DNA from: Cliona cf. orientalis | Taxonomy: Eukaryota > Porifera > Demospongiae > Clionaida > Clionaidae | Assembly: GCA_963930775.1 (NCBI GenBank) | Contig: OZ005693.1 | Location: 9,918,006 to 9,982,005 of the forward strand | Length of the DNA: 64,000 nt | Direction: 5' to 3' | Shown: positions 1 through 43,731 of the stretch, in pieces | How positions within the stretch are numbered: position 1 is the first letter of the stretch | Layout of the letters: every line of letters starts with the position of its first letter | Notes under the pieces: model-generated | What the model was told of the DNA's origin: nothing | The model's input: only the letters and a program-made list of their open reading frames with translations | The model's database searches: none | Translations under genes and position numbers: made by a program

Positions 1-30
1 TCTCTCTGTTTTTCATTTCGCCACTGACAG

Positions 31-402
31 GATTTGAATGGTGAGATCTTAGTGACAGCTAGGACCGATCCAGGATGGGTACCTCTATATCCACTGTGCT
101 CAGGACTAGTCATCGAGAGAGGAAGGTAATGCTCTCTCTCTCTCTCTCATACACATGACCTTGTGCACTCATACACAAGTATACACTTATTATGCTCACA
201 CCATAAACAATCATCCAGCCTTCTCTCTCACTCGGCTGTGGTTGCTCGTGAGCTTGGTCTGCCTACAATAGTGGGTGTGTCCGGTGGACTAATGAAGCAA
301 CTGAAGACAGGGATGAGGGTTCATGTCGACACAGGCAAGGGCAAGATCATCATTATCAGAGAGGAGGAGAGGGAGGAGGACAAAGGTCAACTTGATACCT
401 AG
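31..402 (+). CDS. PEP-utilizing enzyme (PEP synthase/PPDK-like), C-terminal phosphohistidine domain, partial
   Basis: These are the last two exons, 31-125 and 220-402; the 5' part lies outside the window. The first exon follows an acceptor ending at 30 and reads GEILVTARTDPGWVPLY. It is joined in phase 2 to GGSLLSHSAVVARELGLPT. This is the mobile swivelling domain of PEP-utilizing enzymes, with TDPGW and the SHSAVVARE block; the His in LSHS is at the position of the phosphorylated histidine. The protein ends in a Glu/Arg-rich tail and a TAG at 400-402. Animals have such genes as PEP synthase-like or PigC/rifampicin-phosphotransferase-like proteins. The substrate cannot be told from this end. 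The gene converges on the kinase-kelch gene downstream. Confidence 0.8.
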
Positions 403-593
403 TAACTGTTGAACCATGCATATATAATGCCACAGTTATGCGTACATCATGATTGTGTAACGTTGAAGTCATATACTGCATACTTGCTAAAAGTTCGATT
501 TAATTCAGAAAAGGTTTACATGGGAACAAAATAGTAAGTGTAATAGTATTGTATGCTGCAAATTAAGTTATACATTAGTATTACAAAATTTCA

Positions 594-870
594 TTAATAA
601 TAATCAGCAATTTCAACTATATTTTGAGAATGTCCATATTTATCACACCCACCAACAACCATCATCTCATTGGTTGGGAGGACTGCAACAAAACTAAAAT
701 ATGTAGTAGTTGGCATGTTGCTAATGAGAACCCAGGAGTTTGTTGTTGGGTTGTACTTGTGAATGGCAGATGAAGGCTTGTCATTTTGATCACATCCACC
801 AACTGCCAGTAGCCCTCCATTGACAGCTGCACAGGTGGAGTGGTAAGCTGGGGCATCAGCAACTCTGTGC
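594..870 (-). pseudogene. Out-of-frame kelch tail of kinase-kelch copy 1
   Basis: Reading on from the second copy of the 40-bp duplication, the minus strand encodes about 90 residues matching the end of copy 2: DAPAYHSTCAAVNGGLLAVGG, then HKYNPTTNSWVLISNMP, then NEMMVVGGCDKYG, ending DYY and TAA at 596-594. This frame has no stops, so the damage upstream looks recent or is an assembly artefact. It supplies about two kelch blades that the 672-residue product lacks. Confidence 0.8.
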
Positions 871-932
871 CATATTGATGATGATAACTAGTGCATCTGT
901 AACCCTGTGCCATACTGATGATGATGATGATT
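853..932. repeat. 40-bp tandem duplication inside the kelch coding region
   Basis: Two imperfect copies (853-892 and 893-932) each contain CTGTGCCATA followed by a GATGATGAT run. The period is 40 bp, which is not a multiple of three, so it shifts the kelch frame. Copy 2 of the gene has a single unit here. The GAT/ATC trinucleotide run, coding poly-Ser, may have promoted slippage. Confidence 0.85.
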
Positions 933-2874
933 GTAGTAGTTCTGTTAGTGAGCAGGTCAGCACTGATTTGGTCTTATCTGTGTCATCCCATCCTCCCAGC
1001 ATGTAGAGTTGATCTCCACAGATGGTCACTGACGCAGAGTAGTAGGGGTGAGGGAGGCTGGCCACTGTTAACCAGACTAGGGTTCTTGTGTCCATCACTT
1101 CTACTGTAGTAAGGCCTCTTCCATGACACCCACCAGCCACTATGAGGTGCTCTTTTGTTGTCGCTGCAGTTACTGAAGATCGCTTTGTTGGCATGGGTGG
1201 GAAGATCTCTATCCATCCTGTCTGTTGCAGACTGAGCAGTATGTTCGTAGCTTCATTATCTGGCATATATCCACCAATAGCTGTGAGTTGACCATTAACA
1301 ACGGCTAAACTGCAGTAGTTATGGGGACAGTTAGGAAGCTTTCTCCATTTCCTGCTGCATGAATCATAGGAACATAATATACAGATATCTCCAAACTTAT
1401 GAAAAAAGTATGCCATATCCCCATCCACCACAGCAGCTCCCCTGATCATCTTTAGTGGCGCCTTGCCGCCATCCCTCCAGTTTAATGTCATCTTCCTAAT
1501 TCTGTGTGGGTGTGGCTTGTGGTATACTTGGAGAGACGATTGTACTTTCTTTGATTCTCTCTCCTGGAGTTGTCTTCTCCTAACCTGAGCTTGAGAAGGA
1601 GGAGGTGGCTGCAGTGACTTAAGACTTTGCTGACTCAGCTGTTGTTGCAGTTGTTCCACCTGTCTCTGTAGAGAGTGGTTAGTCTGCTGGATCTCTGCTG
1701 TCACTTGCTCTTGTTCATCCAGCAGTTGGTTCAACTGTCTCTCTCGTCCCTCTCTTGCTGAAATCTCTCCTCGAAGTTGTCTCTCTCGTGATGATAGCTC
1801 TTCTCGATGCTGTCTCCTCTGTTCTTGAAGTTGGCGGTCCTTATCTTGAAGCTGTTGGGTCAGTGATGCATTTTCAGTTGCTCTCTGTTGTAGCAATCGA
1901 TCCTTATCTTCAATTTGACGATCCTTGGCCTGAATCTCATCGTGGTGGGTTTGTACACTCTCACTGTACTCCCTAGACTCCTTGAGACCAGCCAGCCTCT
2001 GGCACAGCTCCTCACTTGAAGGTCTGTCTTTGTCTTGGAACTGCAGGCAATTATTAAGAATAGGCAAAAGAGCATGATTTGGATCAATGAGATCAACGTG
2101 ATCCTTTCTCCTCTCCAATTCAGAAACAGGGGCTTCTACCACTCCCATTGGGTATCTGGAGTCTTGGATTATCTGAGTGCGAGGTCCAGGCTCAGGCCAC
2201 AGTCGGGTGCACACTTGTATCATGATCACACCCTCAGAGAAGCAGTCCAGCTTCTTCGTATACCTTGGTGGCTCCCTTAGTGCTTCTGGAGGCATGTAGG
2301 CCAGGGTTCCTGGGCACATGGTGAGAGGGGTCATGCTTGGAGCTGCACCAGCTAGCTTGGACATGCCAAAGTCGGTCACTTTAGCTCTCCTCCCAGCAAT
2401 CATCAGCACATTGTTGCTGGAGAGGTCTCGATGGATGATGTCATTGGAGTGGAGGTAGGCGACTGCCAAAGCAATATCATGGCAGATATCCACTTGAACA
2501 TAGAAGGCTAGTGACTGTTGTGAGCGTTCAAGCATCTTTGTCAAACTCTCGTCAAGCAGTTCCATCAGCAGCACTGGTAGTCTGGACTCAGGATCTCTAG
2601 TCATGCCGAGGTACTGCACAATGTTTGGATGTCGGATACTCTCCAAAAATGCACACTCCTGTTGGAACCTGTCCATGATCTTGCCTGTTCCTGGGTCTGC
2701 GGGGTCTAGGATTGTTGGGTGGAGGACTTTAGCAGCACAGGGCAGCTGGTCACACTTTGCCTTGTAGACAGCTCCATAGGAGCCATGGCCGAGGGGTTGG
2801 CTCTTGTTGATGTGGAAGCTTTGGTAGTGAAAGACGTGTTGTTGAGCTTGGAGCATTCGATGGGCCATTGTCAT
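856..2874 (-). CDS. Kinase / coiled-coil / kelch protein, copy 1 (truncated propeller)
   Basis: This is an intronless 672-codon ORF. Residues ~25-300 are a protein kinase. The glycine loop is GHGSYGAV (29-36), the ATP lysine K49 and the alpha-C glutamate probably E73. The catalytic loop is HRDLSSNN (148-155), with Asp150 present but Ser where Ser/Thr kinases usually have Lys. DFG is at 168-170 and PPE at 195-197. Residues ~305-430 are a Gln/Glu-rich coiled coil. From ~465 on there are kelch repeats with GG doublets (AIGGY, VAGG, MLGGW). The ORF ends early because a 40-bp tandem duplication shifts the frame. The tail that would complete the propeller continues in another frame to 594. Start Met is at 2874; Met at 2868 or 2856 is also possible. 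A near-identical copy lies at 46498-48804. It looks like a TKL-like kinase; input and substrate are unknown. Confidence 0.85.
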   Translation of the reverse strand: MTMAHRMLQAQQHVFHYQSFHINKSQPLGHGSYGAVYKAKCDQLPCAAKVLHPTILDPADPGTGKIMDRFQQECAFLESIRHPNIVQYLGMTRDPESRLPVLLMELLDESLTKMLERSQQSLAFYVQVDICHDIALAVAYLHSNDIIHRDLSSNNVLMIAGRRAKVTDFGMSKLAGAAPSMTPLTMCPGTLAYMPPEALREPPRYTKKLDCFSEGVIMIQVCTRLWPEPGPRTQIIQDSRYPMGVVEAPVSELERRKDHVDLIDPNHALLPILNNCLQFQDKDRPSSEELCQRLAGLKESREYSESVQTHHDEIQAKDRQIEDKDRLLQQRATENASLTQQLQDKDRQLQEQRRQHREELSSRERQLRGEISAREGRERQLNQLLDEQEQVTAEIQQTNHSLQRQVEQLQQQLSQQSLKSLQPPPPSQAQVRRRQLQERESKKVQSSLQVYHKPHPHRIRKMTLNWRDGGKAPLKMIRGAAVVDGDMAYFFHKFGDICILCSYDSCSRKWRKLPNCPHNYCSLAVVNGQLTAIGGYMPDNEATNILLSLQQTGWIEIFPPMPTKRSSVTAATTKEHLIVAGGCHGRGLTTVEVMDTRTLVWLTVASLPHPYYSASVTICGDQLYMLGGWDDTDKTKSVLTCSLTELLQSSSSSVWHRVTDALVIIINMAQSC

Positions 2875-3189
2875 CGTGATGTCAATAGGTTGCTCTTGTT
2901 CACTGGATAGCTATCACATGATTTTCCACTAATCTGATAATCATCAAAGAAACTATTTGTGGACAATGGAGCAAGGCCCATGCCGATACAGACCACTCTG
3001 GATATGGAACAAGGGAGGATGAGGTTGCCTATAATATAGCTATATAATATAGGGGTGCAAGAGAATATCTCAGGCTGGTAACCAGATTATAATATTCTGT
3101 GACACTGGCACTACGACTGGACAGTAGACTAATCCCTACCATAAAAATCATAAAATTTAATGTATTTTCAAAATGATTACAGATGTGAG
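2875..3189. other. Spacer between kinase-kelch copy 1 and the minus-strand transporter
   Basis: This 315-bp AT-rich stretch holds the upstream region of the kinase-kelch gene and the 3' flank of the transporter. No ORF, RNA gene or clear element is seen. Confidence 0.6.
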
Positions 3190-5328
3190 CTAGATATTAT
3201 TAATTCTTTTTTTCTGTGACTTGATGTCCACGGTGAGTCTTTGATACTTTTCTTGAAAAAATACAAGAGACAGGCTGCATGCAAACAGCCAATCATGATA
3301 GCTACTGCATCATAATCATTGCAAGCTATCACTTACCCAGCCAGTCCTGTGAGTCCTCCCAACACCCAGACCATGACTCGGGCCTTCTCAGGATGATCAT
3401 TAGAGAAGATGTGACACATACCTATCACCTACATGAAAACACATCATCATATATGACAGCTGATATTGTATGGCATGGTACACATGTATCCCATAATACT
3501 GCATGCTCACAGTGTCATACTTGAGTACGATAATAGTATTGTCAATTGTAGTATCATAATATTAACTATGATCCTTCTTACTTGAAAGAGTAGTGTTGCA
3601 GCATGTGTCAAAACATTCATTATTCCAGCACTGGATCCTGTGACAATCGAATATCCAAATTCAGTCAAGGAGCTTATACAGAGTACAATAAAATCGACAA
3701 TGTGTAGCTACTGTAATACCTTCAGGGACGGGGAATGTGACTTCCACTGCAGCCTCAACGTACAGTGGATATGCAGCAAAGGCAAAGAAATATTGGAGAC
3801 TGAGACTGATAAATAGATTGACGGCATTATTTGAGGTGTAGCCATAGATAGAGACTGCGAACCAGATAGCCAAAAGGGTTGCCATCGTCAGCAATATTAG
3901 TAGAAGCAGCTTAAATCTTCTTTGAATTCTGCAGCAAATGAAACAGTTTAAATCTTCTTTGAATTCTATATAAGGTCAATATGGTACAGTACATTTCTAG
4001 ACTACAGATATATAGCTGTATGGTTTTAAGCTATACCTGTCAGCTATCAGCGCCACCAGCTGTCCTCCTATTGCACTGCTCACACATGTGGCAGCTCCCA
4101 GCCAGGCATTGCTGTGGAAGAATCCATCGACAGATGTGACATCCACCTGATCGGTGAATTTGGTCGTGGTAGGGTTGAGGATGATACTGAATACTGACGA
4201 GAAGCCGCTGTATACACACAAAGAAAAAGGGTCTATAGCTATGAGCTCATGGCAATCAATTCCTCATCCATGAATCAGTATGCAATGCAAAAAAGCATGC
4301 AGGGGTAACAGAATCTGATATTAACACACACAATGTATAATAATGATGTGTGGTGAGGTAACAATAGCTATTATTATGTTCATACCTGTTTGCACCAGAT
4401 ACAAGTCCTCCACTAATAGCCAGCACCAAGAAAGATCTGTTGCACACCAAGGCCTTCAGTGAAGACCAAAACTCAGTCCTCTCTGTGCCTGCAGATGGAC
4501 TGGGAGGAGTGGGGGGACGGGCGGGGAAGTAAATGGTAGCCAGCAACGCCGCAAACACGGCCATCTCTGCCGTCACGTAGAGCATCGTGTGGATATCATA
4601 GTGCCTTGTGAGGTAGGGTACAATAATGAACCCCAAGGAAATGCCAGTAAATTGAGCCATAACCATTACAGATGTGGCAAACGTTCTCTGTTTTGGGGGA
4701 AACCAGACTGAACTGATACGAGCAGGGGTGGTCTCAACCGGTGGCCCAGCAATGCCTATTGCGATGTGTCCGAGGTGAATGAGGAAGATCCACTTGGTTC
4801 CGGGTATGCTGGGGACAAAGCAGCGGATTACCATTCCAACAGCCAGGAGCCAGGCACTGGAGAGGACAGAGACACGGAGACCAAAGCGATCCAGGAACCA
4901 CATGTAGGGGAATGATGCAAGAATGGGTGCAACTGTACCATACACTGTGAAAAAAAAAAGTATATACAGTGTCCAGGTGATACTCTTCTGCTGTAAATTT
5001 AAAGCTATAGCGGTTTGGCAAGCCCCCCCCCCCCCCCCCCCCCCACAACTTGTAAGTGGTTCCCCTCAGAATGGAAAGAGCCAAAGCATACTGGCTACTA
5101 GTAGTCTACATGCACTTTTATACCTGCAATGAGAGTGATATCATTATCTGTAAGTCCAAGCTCAGTGTAGCTTTCATTAGGAATGGTTCCAAAAGTCAGC
5201 CATCCAAGGCTCTGGACCAGAGCGAACAGTGAGAACACCACCAAAACGTAGAATCGCCCAGGGTGCGCCCTGTACTGCTGGTCTCCCGCCTCTGAGTGCT
5301 GCTGGCACTGTTGTATGGAGCCGTCCAT
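3190..5328 (-). CDS. SLC49A4 (DIRC2)-like MFS transporter, minus copy
   Basis: Seven exons, read 5'-3': 5328-5124, 4944-4386, 4207-4037, 3928-3720, 3637-3582, 3428-3337, 3274-3190. Phases close to give 458 residues. The product is a 12-TM-type major facilitator. Exon 1 carries the first membrane helix and WLTFGTIPNES; exon 2 has MWFLDRFGLR and SSVWFPPKQRT; exon 4 ends in the YPVPEG-type motif (here FPVPEG), which DIRC2/SLC49 proteins also have; exon 7 gives LVFFQEKYQRL. Known SLC49A4 sits in lysosomal membranes and carries small organic substrates; the substrate here is inferred only by family. The N-terminal cytosolic tail is shorter than that of its partner. Intron 1 holds a long G/C homopolymer (5024-5044). 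It is an inverted duplicate of the gene at 5470-8021. Confidence 0.88.
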
Positions 5329-5469
5329 CGCGCGCTACTGAGTTAGGACGTAGCTACCTACGCCCCCAATGTTTGTAAACACACTGACACTCCTCCCGCA
5401 AAGTGGGTGTGGCTTGACCTGCGGATCAATTAGGGGTTTGCTTGCGGCCAGATCGAGGCGAGGCGGATC
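5329..5469. promoter_or_regulatory. Short bidirectional promoter between the paired transporters
   Basis: Only 141 bp separate the two divergent start codons. The stretch is clearly more GC-rich than its surroundings and contains a GGGTGTGGC (CACCC/GT-box-like) element at ~5404. 5' UTRs must lie inside it. The call rests on geometry and composition, not on a recognised core promoter. Confidence 0.55.
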
Positions 5470-8021
5470 ATGGACAAAGAAAGGTCAATCAAGGAGCCCA
5501 TAGTATCGGAAGAGCCACCAAGATATGGCACCATACAGTCCCCTCCGTCGCCAACGGGCTCGAATCCCGAAGAGGAGTACAAGGCGTATCCAGCGCGCTT
5601 CTACATTTTGGCAGTGTTCTCCATCTTCTCGGTGGTCCAGAGCCTTGCCTGGCTGACGTTCGGGACCATCCCCAACGAGAGCCACCAGTACTTTGGACTC
5701 ACTGATGATGATATTACTCTCCTAGCGGGTACGTACAATATACTGTTAAAGGGTGTGTGCAAAATTGATTACGATTATGCAAGGCTTCTAACCCCACCCT
5801 ATTATTTATATCTTGAGCTCTAATTTGCACTATTGCACCCTATAATACATAGTATATATTTTTCTTACGTTGCATACGCCAGCCACATACGATAATTCTA
5901 ATGAAGATTCAGAAGGATCAAAACTGTTAGCATGCTAATTCCCTTACACAGGATATGGGCCAATCATGTTCATCCCTACGTCGTTCCTCTACATGTGGTT
6001 CCTGGATCGCTTTGGTCTCCGTGTCTCTGTCCTCTCCAGCGCCTGGCTCCTGGCCATTGGAATGGTAATCCGCTGCTTTGTCCCCAGTGTACCTGGAACC
6101 AAGTGGATCTTTCTCATTCACCTCGGACACATCGCAATAGGCATCATTGGTCCTCCGGTCATGAACACCCCTCCTCGTCTCAGTTCAGTCTGGTTTCCGC
6201 CGAAACAGAGAACGTTTGCAACAGCTGTGGTGGTCATGTCACAGTCTGCAGGACTAGCCCTTGGGTTCATCATCATACCCTATCTCACAAGGCACTATGA
6301 TATCCACACGATGCTCTATGTGACGGCAGAGATGGCTGTATTTGCGGCGTTGCTGGCTACCATTTACTTCCCCGCCCATCCCCCCACTCCTCCCAGTCCA
6401 TCTGCAGGTACAGAGAGGACTAATTTTTTGCCTTCTCTGAAGGCCTTGGCGTGCAACAGATCTTTCATAGTGCTGGCTGTTAGTGGAGGACTGATAACTG
6501 GCGGAAACAGGTCAGTCTCTCTAACTAATAGAGCTATAATATTATAGTAGTTTATAATGCATAGTGACAGTGAATTAAGGGTAAAGTGTAGCTAAAAGAA
6601 ATTATGCAGGCTTGAAAATGAAATAGCAAGCTTCTCAGCTTATTATGTTTAGTTGATGGTAAAGGTCACCATCCTTATGAATTATTAAGATTAATAATAG
6701 ATTGCTGCACATGATGAATGATCGCACCATAGATTTTTTGGTTGTTATATATGTATTTCCCCTCCTCAGTGGTTTCTCCTCCGTATTGAGTATCATCCTC
6801 AACCCTACCACGACCAAATTCACCGATCAGGTGGATGTCACATCCGTCGACGGATTCTTCCACAGCAATGCCTGGCTGGGAGCCGCCACCTGTCTGAGCA
6901 GTGTCATAGGAGGCCAGCTGGTGGGACTGATTGCCGATAGGTATATAGCAATAGTTAGTCCACACTATTAGGCTCTTCATAATATAATTAATGGTGTGCA
7001 ATATTGAAAGCAAGCATGAAAAACTGGGAAGTGAGACTATCTGACTAATTCGGTTCTCTGTCTTGATTTTGCTACAGAATTCAAAGAAGATTTAAGCTGC
7101 TTCTACTAATACTGCTGACGATGGCTACCCTTTTGGCTATCTGGTTTGCAGTCTCTGTCTATGGGTACACCTCAAACAATGCCATCAACCTATTTATCAG
7201 TCTCTGTCTTCAATATTTCTTTGCATTTGCCACATTTCCACTCTTCTTTGAGGCCGCAGTGGAGGTTACGTACCCTGTCCCTGAAGGTCAGTTTTGCTAT
7301 AATGCACGATATGATAGTATGATTATGTACGTGTGTGGTATTGATTGCCATTTTTGACCAGTCTTGCTTCACAGGATCGAGCGCTGGGATAATCAACACT
7401 CTTTCAAATGCTGCAACACTCCTTTTCCAGGTCAGTCACATCATGTGACAACAATATTAATTATTAATAAAATTAATTATTTCAGGTGATAGGTATGTGT
7501 CACATCTTTTCCAACGATTATCCTGAGAAGGCTCGAGTCATGGTCTGGGTGTTGGGAGGACTCACAGGACTGGCTGGGTGAGTCCATTTAAATAAATTAT
7601 TGCCCAGAAACAAGACCAACGTTTTGCCATAATAATTATGACAATAAATTTTTATCACAGTTAAATAATTTGTCATTGTGCAGTACGTGTGTGCATGTGT
7701 GTGTGTGAAGAGCATAAAGGGAGGAGCCTGGGCGACTCCTAAGTCATTAATTTTATGCCCAGGGCCTTCAGTAATAATATTTATGCCAGACCTTGACTGG
7801 TGAGATACCACGTACCCCCTCCCCAAAACAACGTCTAACCCTGATGATAACCATTATGTTGTTGATTACTTCTTTTGAATTGACTCATCTGCTGCAGAAT
7901 CTCGCTCCTATTCTTCCAGGAGAAGTACACAAGGCTCAACGTCGACACTCGAAAGACAGAGGAACAAGAAGAGACTATGTCACCTTCTTTCAGGCCACCG
8001 CAAATTATTGCAAAAGATTAG
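5470..8021 (+). CDS. SLC49A4 (DIRC2)-like MFS transporter, plus copy
   Basis: Seven exons: 5470-5728, 5952-6510, 6770-6940, 7078-7286, 7375-7430, 7486-7577, 7898-8021. They give 489 residues. Internal exons 2-6 are 559, 171, 209, 56 and 92 bp, exactly the lengths in the minus copy. The N-terminal tail (~45 residues, Pro/Glu/Ser-rich) is followed by FYILAVFSIFSVVQSLAWL (TM1), MWFLDRFGLR, SSVWFPPKQRT, the TYPVPEG motif and a C-terminal LLFFQEKYTRLN. The C-terminal tail is Thr/Glu-rich and ends at TAG 8019-8021. The role is probably solute export in lysosomal or plasma membranes, as for SLC49 relatives. The start is the first ATG after the GC-rich spacer, in good context (GATCATGGAC). Confidence 0.9.
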
Positions 8022-8493
8022 CGTTATTGAAATAAAGGATGCAGTGTGCATCTTTAATTATTCTATTTTTTTTATTTAATAATGAAGTACAATAGTCTTT
8101 CTACATTATTAAAATTTAATGAATACTGTGACAGTCAGAGTTAGTGGTAGTGGCCTAGCTGGGAATGATGCCACACCCACACATCACAAGCTTATCACGT
8201 CAAAAATTCAGAATTAATCCCTTGTATACTTGTAATACCCACAAGACTTGGGGGGAAAGTTATAATAATTATCATTACGCACAGTTTTGCTCTTGGTTGT
8301 ATAATAATATATATATGGTATAATTATGAGCATCCTGTTATTATCAATGCTGGATCAATCAGAAAAAGAGCTCTGGACAAAACTGACACACAGTATTATT
8401 ACACATATTATTATATCGTGCCATGCATGAAAACTTGTGCACTGAATTCATATACACACAGACAAACACACCAGACAGACAGATATAGCAGTT

Positions 8494-8527
<34 letters not shown>

Positions 8528-8595
8528 GATCACATTAATAAAATTTAATTATGTACTCTGATACAGAAATCACTCCTTTTTTTTTTTCTTCATCT
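8022..8595. other. Convergent intergenic region with CA microsatellite
   Basis: These 574 bp lie between the 3' ends of the plus-strand transporter and PDCL. The stretch is AT-rich with a (CA)n run at about 8500-8527 and a poly-T tract at 8577-8588. AATAAA-like signals lie on the + strand soon after the transporter stop (8030-8035). No gene is seen. Confidence 0.6.
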
Positions 8596-18591
<9,996 letters not shown>

Positions 18592-19245
18592 GCTCCGTTG
18601 CTCTCTTTCTCTCTTGACCTCGAAGTACGAGTCAAACCTTGTCTTAGGACCGACGTCTGCCCGCTGTTTAAAAACGATCACGTTTGACGTTCTTGTACGG
18701 AATAGCTTCCTCTCTCGTCTATTAAAAGTGCAGACAGACAATTGATACGTGATATCCACTGGCTACCTTGATCAGGTTTTTGTCCTCTATTATAAAGAAG
18801 CCAGGAAGTGGATCCGCCTCCAAGATTAAGACTTCACTTACATCAGCTTCGTGCGCGTGCTATTGACGACCATTTGGTATCTGCGGCGCAGCGATGGGAT
18901 GGGCTTTAAATAGAACCAAACTTGATTACGCGCACCATGATATTATTATTCGATATTCATCGATTGTCACCGCGCCCACATTTTAATTGCGTGTAGGCTT
19001 GGTTACAACATTCAGTTGCAAGAGTAGTACAGTGAAAAGCAAGCCAGCGTTTGCAGGCAGGCTAGATTGTCGAGTGGAATTTAGCCTTAGCTAGTTTTTG
19101 AGCTCAAAACAAACTGTTTTCGAATACTTCAGTGAGCTGTTGCCGATTCTAAAGTTGAAACAGCACCTCGATCGTCTCGTATGTGCACACACAACACATA
19201 CACAGCTGCCAACATACCAACGTCCCCTTGTTTACGACTAAAACC
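18592..19245. promoter_or_regulatory. Bidirectional promoter region between PDCL and IQSEC
   Basis: The 654-bp spacer between divergent start codons must include both 5' UTRs. It is CpG-richer than the flanking introns, with GCGCGTGC-type stretches near 18850-18975. No TATA box is obvious on either side. Confidence 0.5.
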
Positions 19246-42326
<23,081 letters not shown>

Positions 42327-43095
42327 TCCTAGCTATACAGACATAAAATTAATAGCTAGGTCAGTGTTTGTGTTGTGTATTATTATGATGTTGCTGTAAT
42401 AATAATATCATAATGATTATTATTATGGTATAATAATATTATTTTTATATGACATTGTATTAGTTGAATGTGATGTGATTATGTAGAATCAAGTGCAACC
42501 TTCTGTCATATTATTTCTATTGTAGCCTCACACCATTGCGTTTGTATGTGAAATATTATACCTGATGAATTCTCATGTTTTTTTAAATAAGTAATTATAA
42601 CTATGTATACATATCATATTAAACCAATTTCATGTCAACCCTCCATCGAGACTCTTGATTTTATAAATGAAAAATAATTAATGTGGAAAATTCACCAAGA
42701 TCACCTTATCTTAGATCCTGCCACACAACGATTACCACATCCCTAGTAGCTTCATTGTATGTGGTAAAGGATCACTATGTATGTTAGTAGCATACTTGAG
42801 TTATGCAACATCACATACTAATTATCAAAATAATGCTTTGAAGTGGAATAATTTGAAAATGAAAGAGATGACAAACTTTAAAATATTTACAGAACCATAT
42901 TCACCTATATCTGTGCCAAATTTCACGATTCGATACCCTTACCAGGAAATATTGCTTGTTTCAGCAGCGTTCAAAGTTTCTAATGATGTTTACGTTACAA
43001 TAATTTTGGCCACTATTACATCGTGAATGTCATCTGTAACATACTAAGACCTCTTCTTTGACCTCCACTTTGATCTCCTTCATGAGGTTCTTCCT

Positions 43096-43731
43096 TGATT
43101 TCTGCTCTCAGTCTTTCTTCAGTAGTTATAAGGCGACATTCAAAACTTTTATTCGTTTTATAGAATTATCAGAAGCTGAGGTCAGGTTTTCTATTGTGGA
43201 CCCCATACTGAAAGGAATATGCAAGTTTACAAAGTCACTGATATCCCTATGAAAGGCCGTGTAAGATAATGATGCTACTATTCACAGTGAAGATGGTTCA
43301 GCGTCAATGCTATCGACACCTTAATTCCTACCAGAAACAGACTTCTAAGAGGGATCTTCCTTATAATACTTCATTTCAGCATCAGCAACAAGCAAAGCCC
43401 CAGTTATTCTCATTATCGAAGTTAAAGAAGAAAGAAAATTCATTGATGACTCTATTGTACAAACTATAGGCTACATTGCAAGCAAAGAGAGTGTATGTAT
43501 CTGGCAGACACGGATCACTAAAGCCTCCTCTGGCAGTTATCCTTTTGCCGTGCAGGATAAAGACCGGCTCATACTTTTCCCCTTTATATACATACAAAGG
43601 ACAACGAACAGTGAATAAGTAGTAGTAACTCCTCCACTTAAGCGGATGAAAGATGATGGCAAATTTGATCCAAATAATTTACACTTATATGTGCATACTG
43701 TATGCTTTTCATATTGACCATGATGTCATCA
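43096..43731 (+). pseudogene. Decayed PD-(D/E)XK nuclease-like gene fragment
   Basis: Two stretches read like one protein. First comes SEAEVRFSIVDPILKGICKF (43160-43230), which resembles the helix at the start of restriction-enzyme-like folds. After stops and a frame change, 43382 onward reads APVILIIEVKEERKF, then DDSIVQTIGYIA and DKDRLILFPF, an in-frame stop, and TPPLKRMKDDGKFDPNN. The order of a strand ending E-x-K followed by a Q-x-x-x-Y helix fits the PD-(D/E)XK core. Several in-frame stops exclude a working gene unless there are unseen introns. The family assignment is by motif only. Confidence 0.35.

Noticed and set aside
856..932. A ~40-bp intron that would repair kinase-kelch copy 1
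   Set aside because: The possible GT..AG pairs between the duplicated units either leave the frame shifted or create a stop, and 40 bp is very short for an intron.
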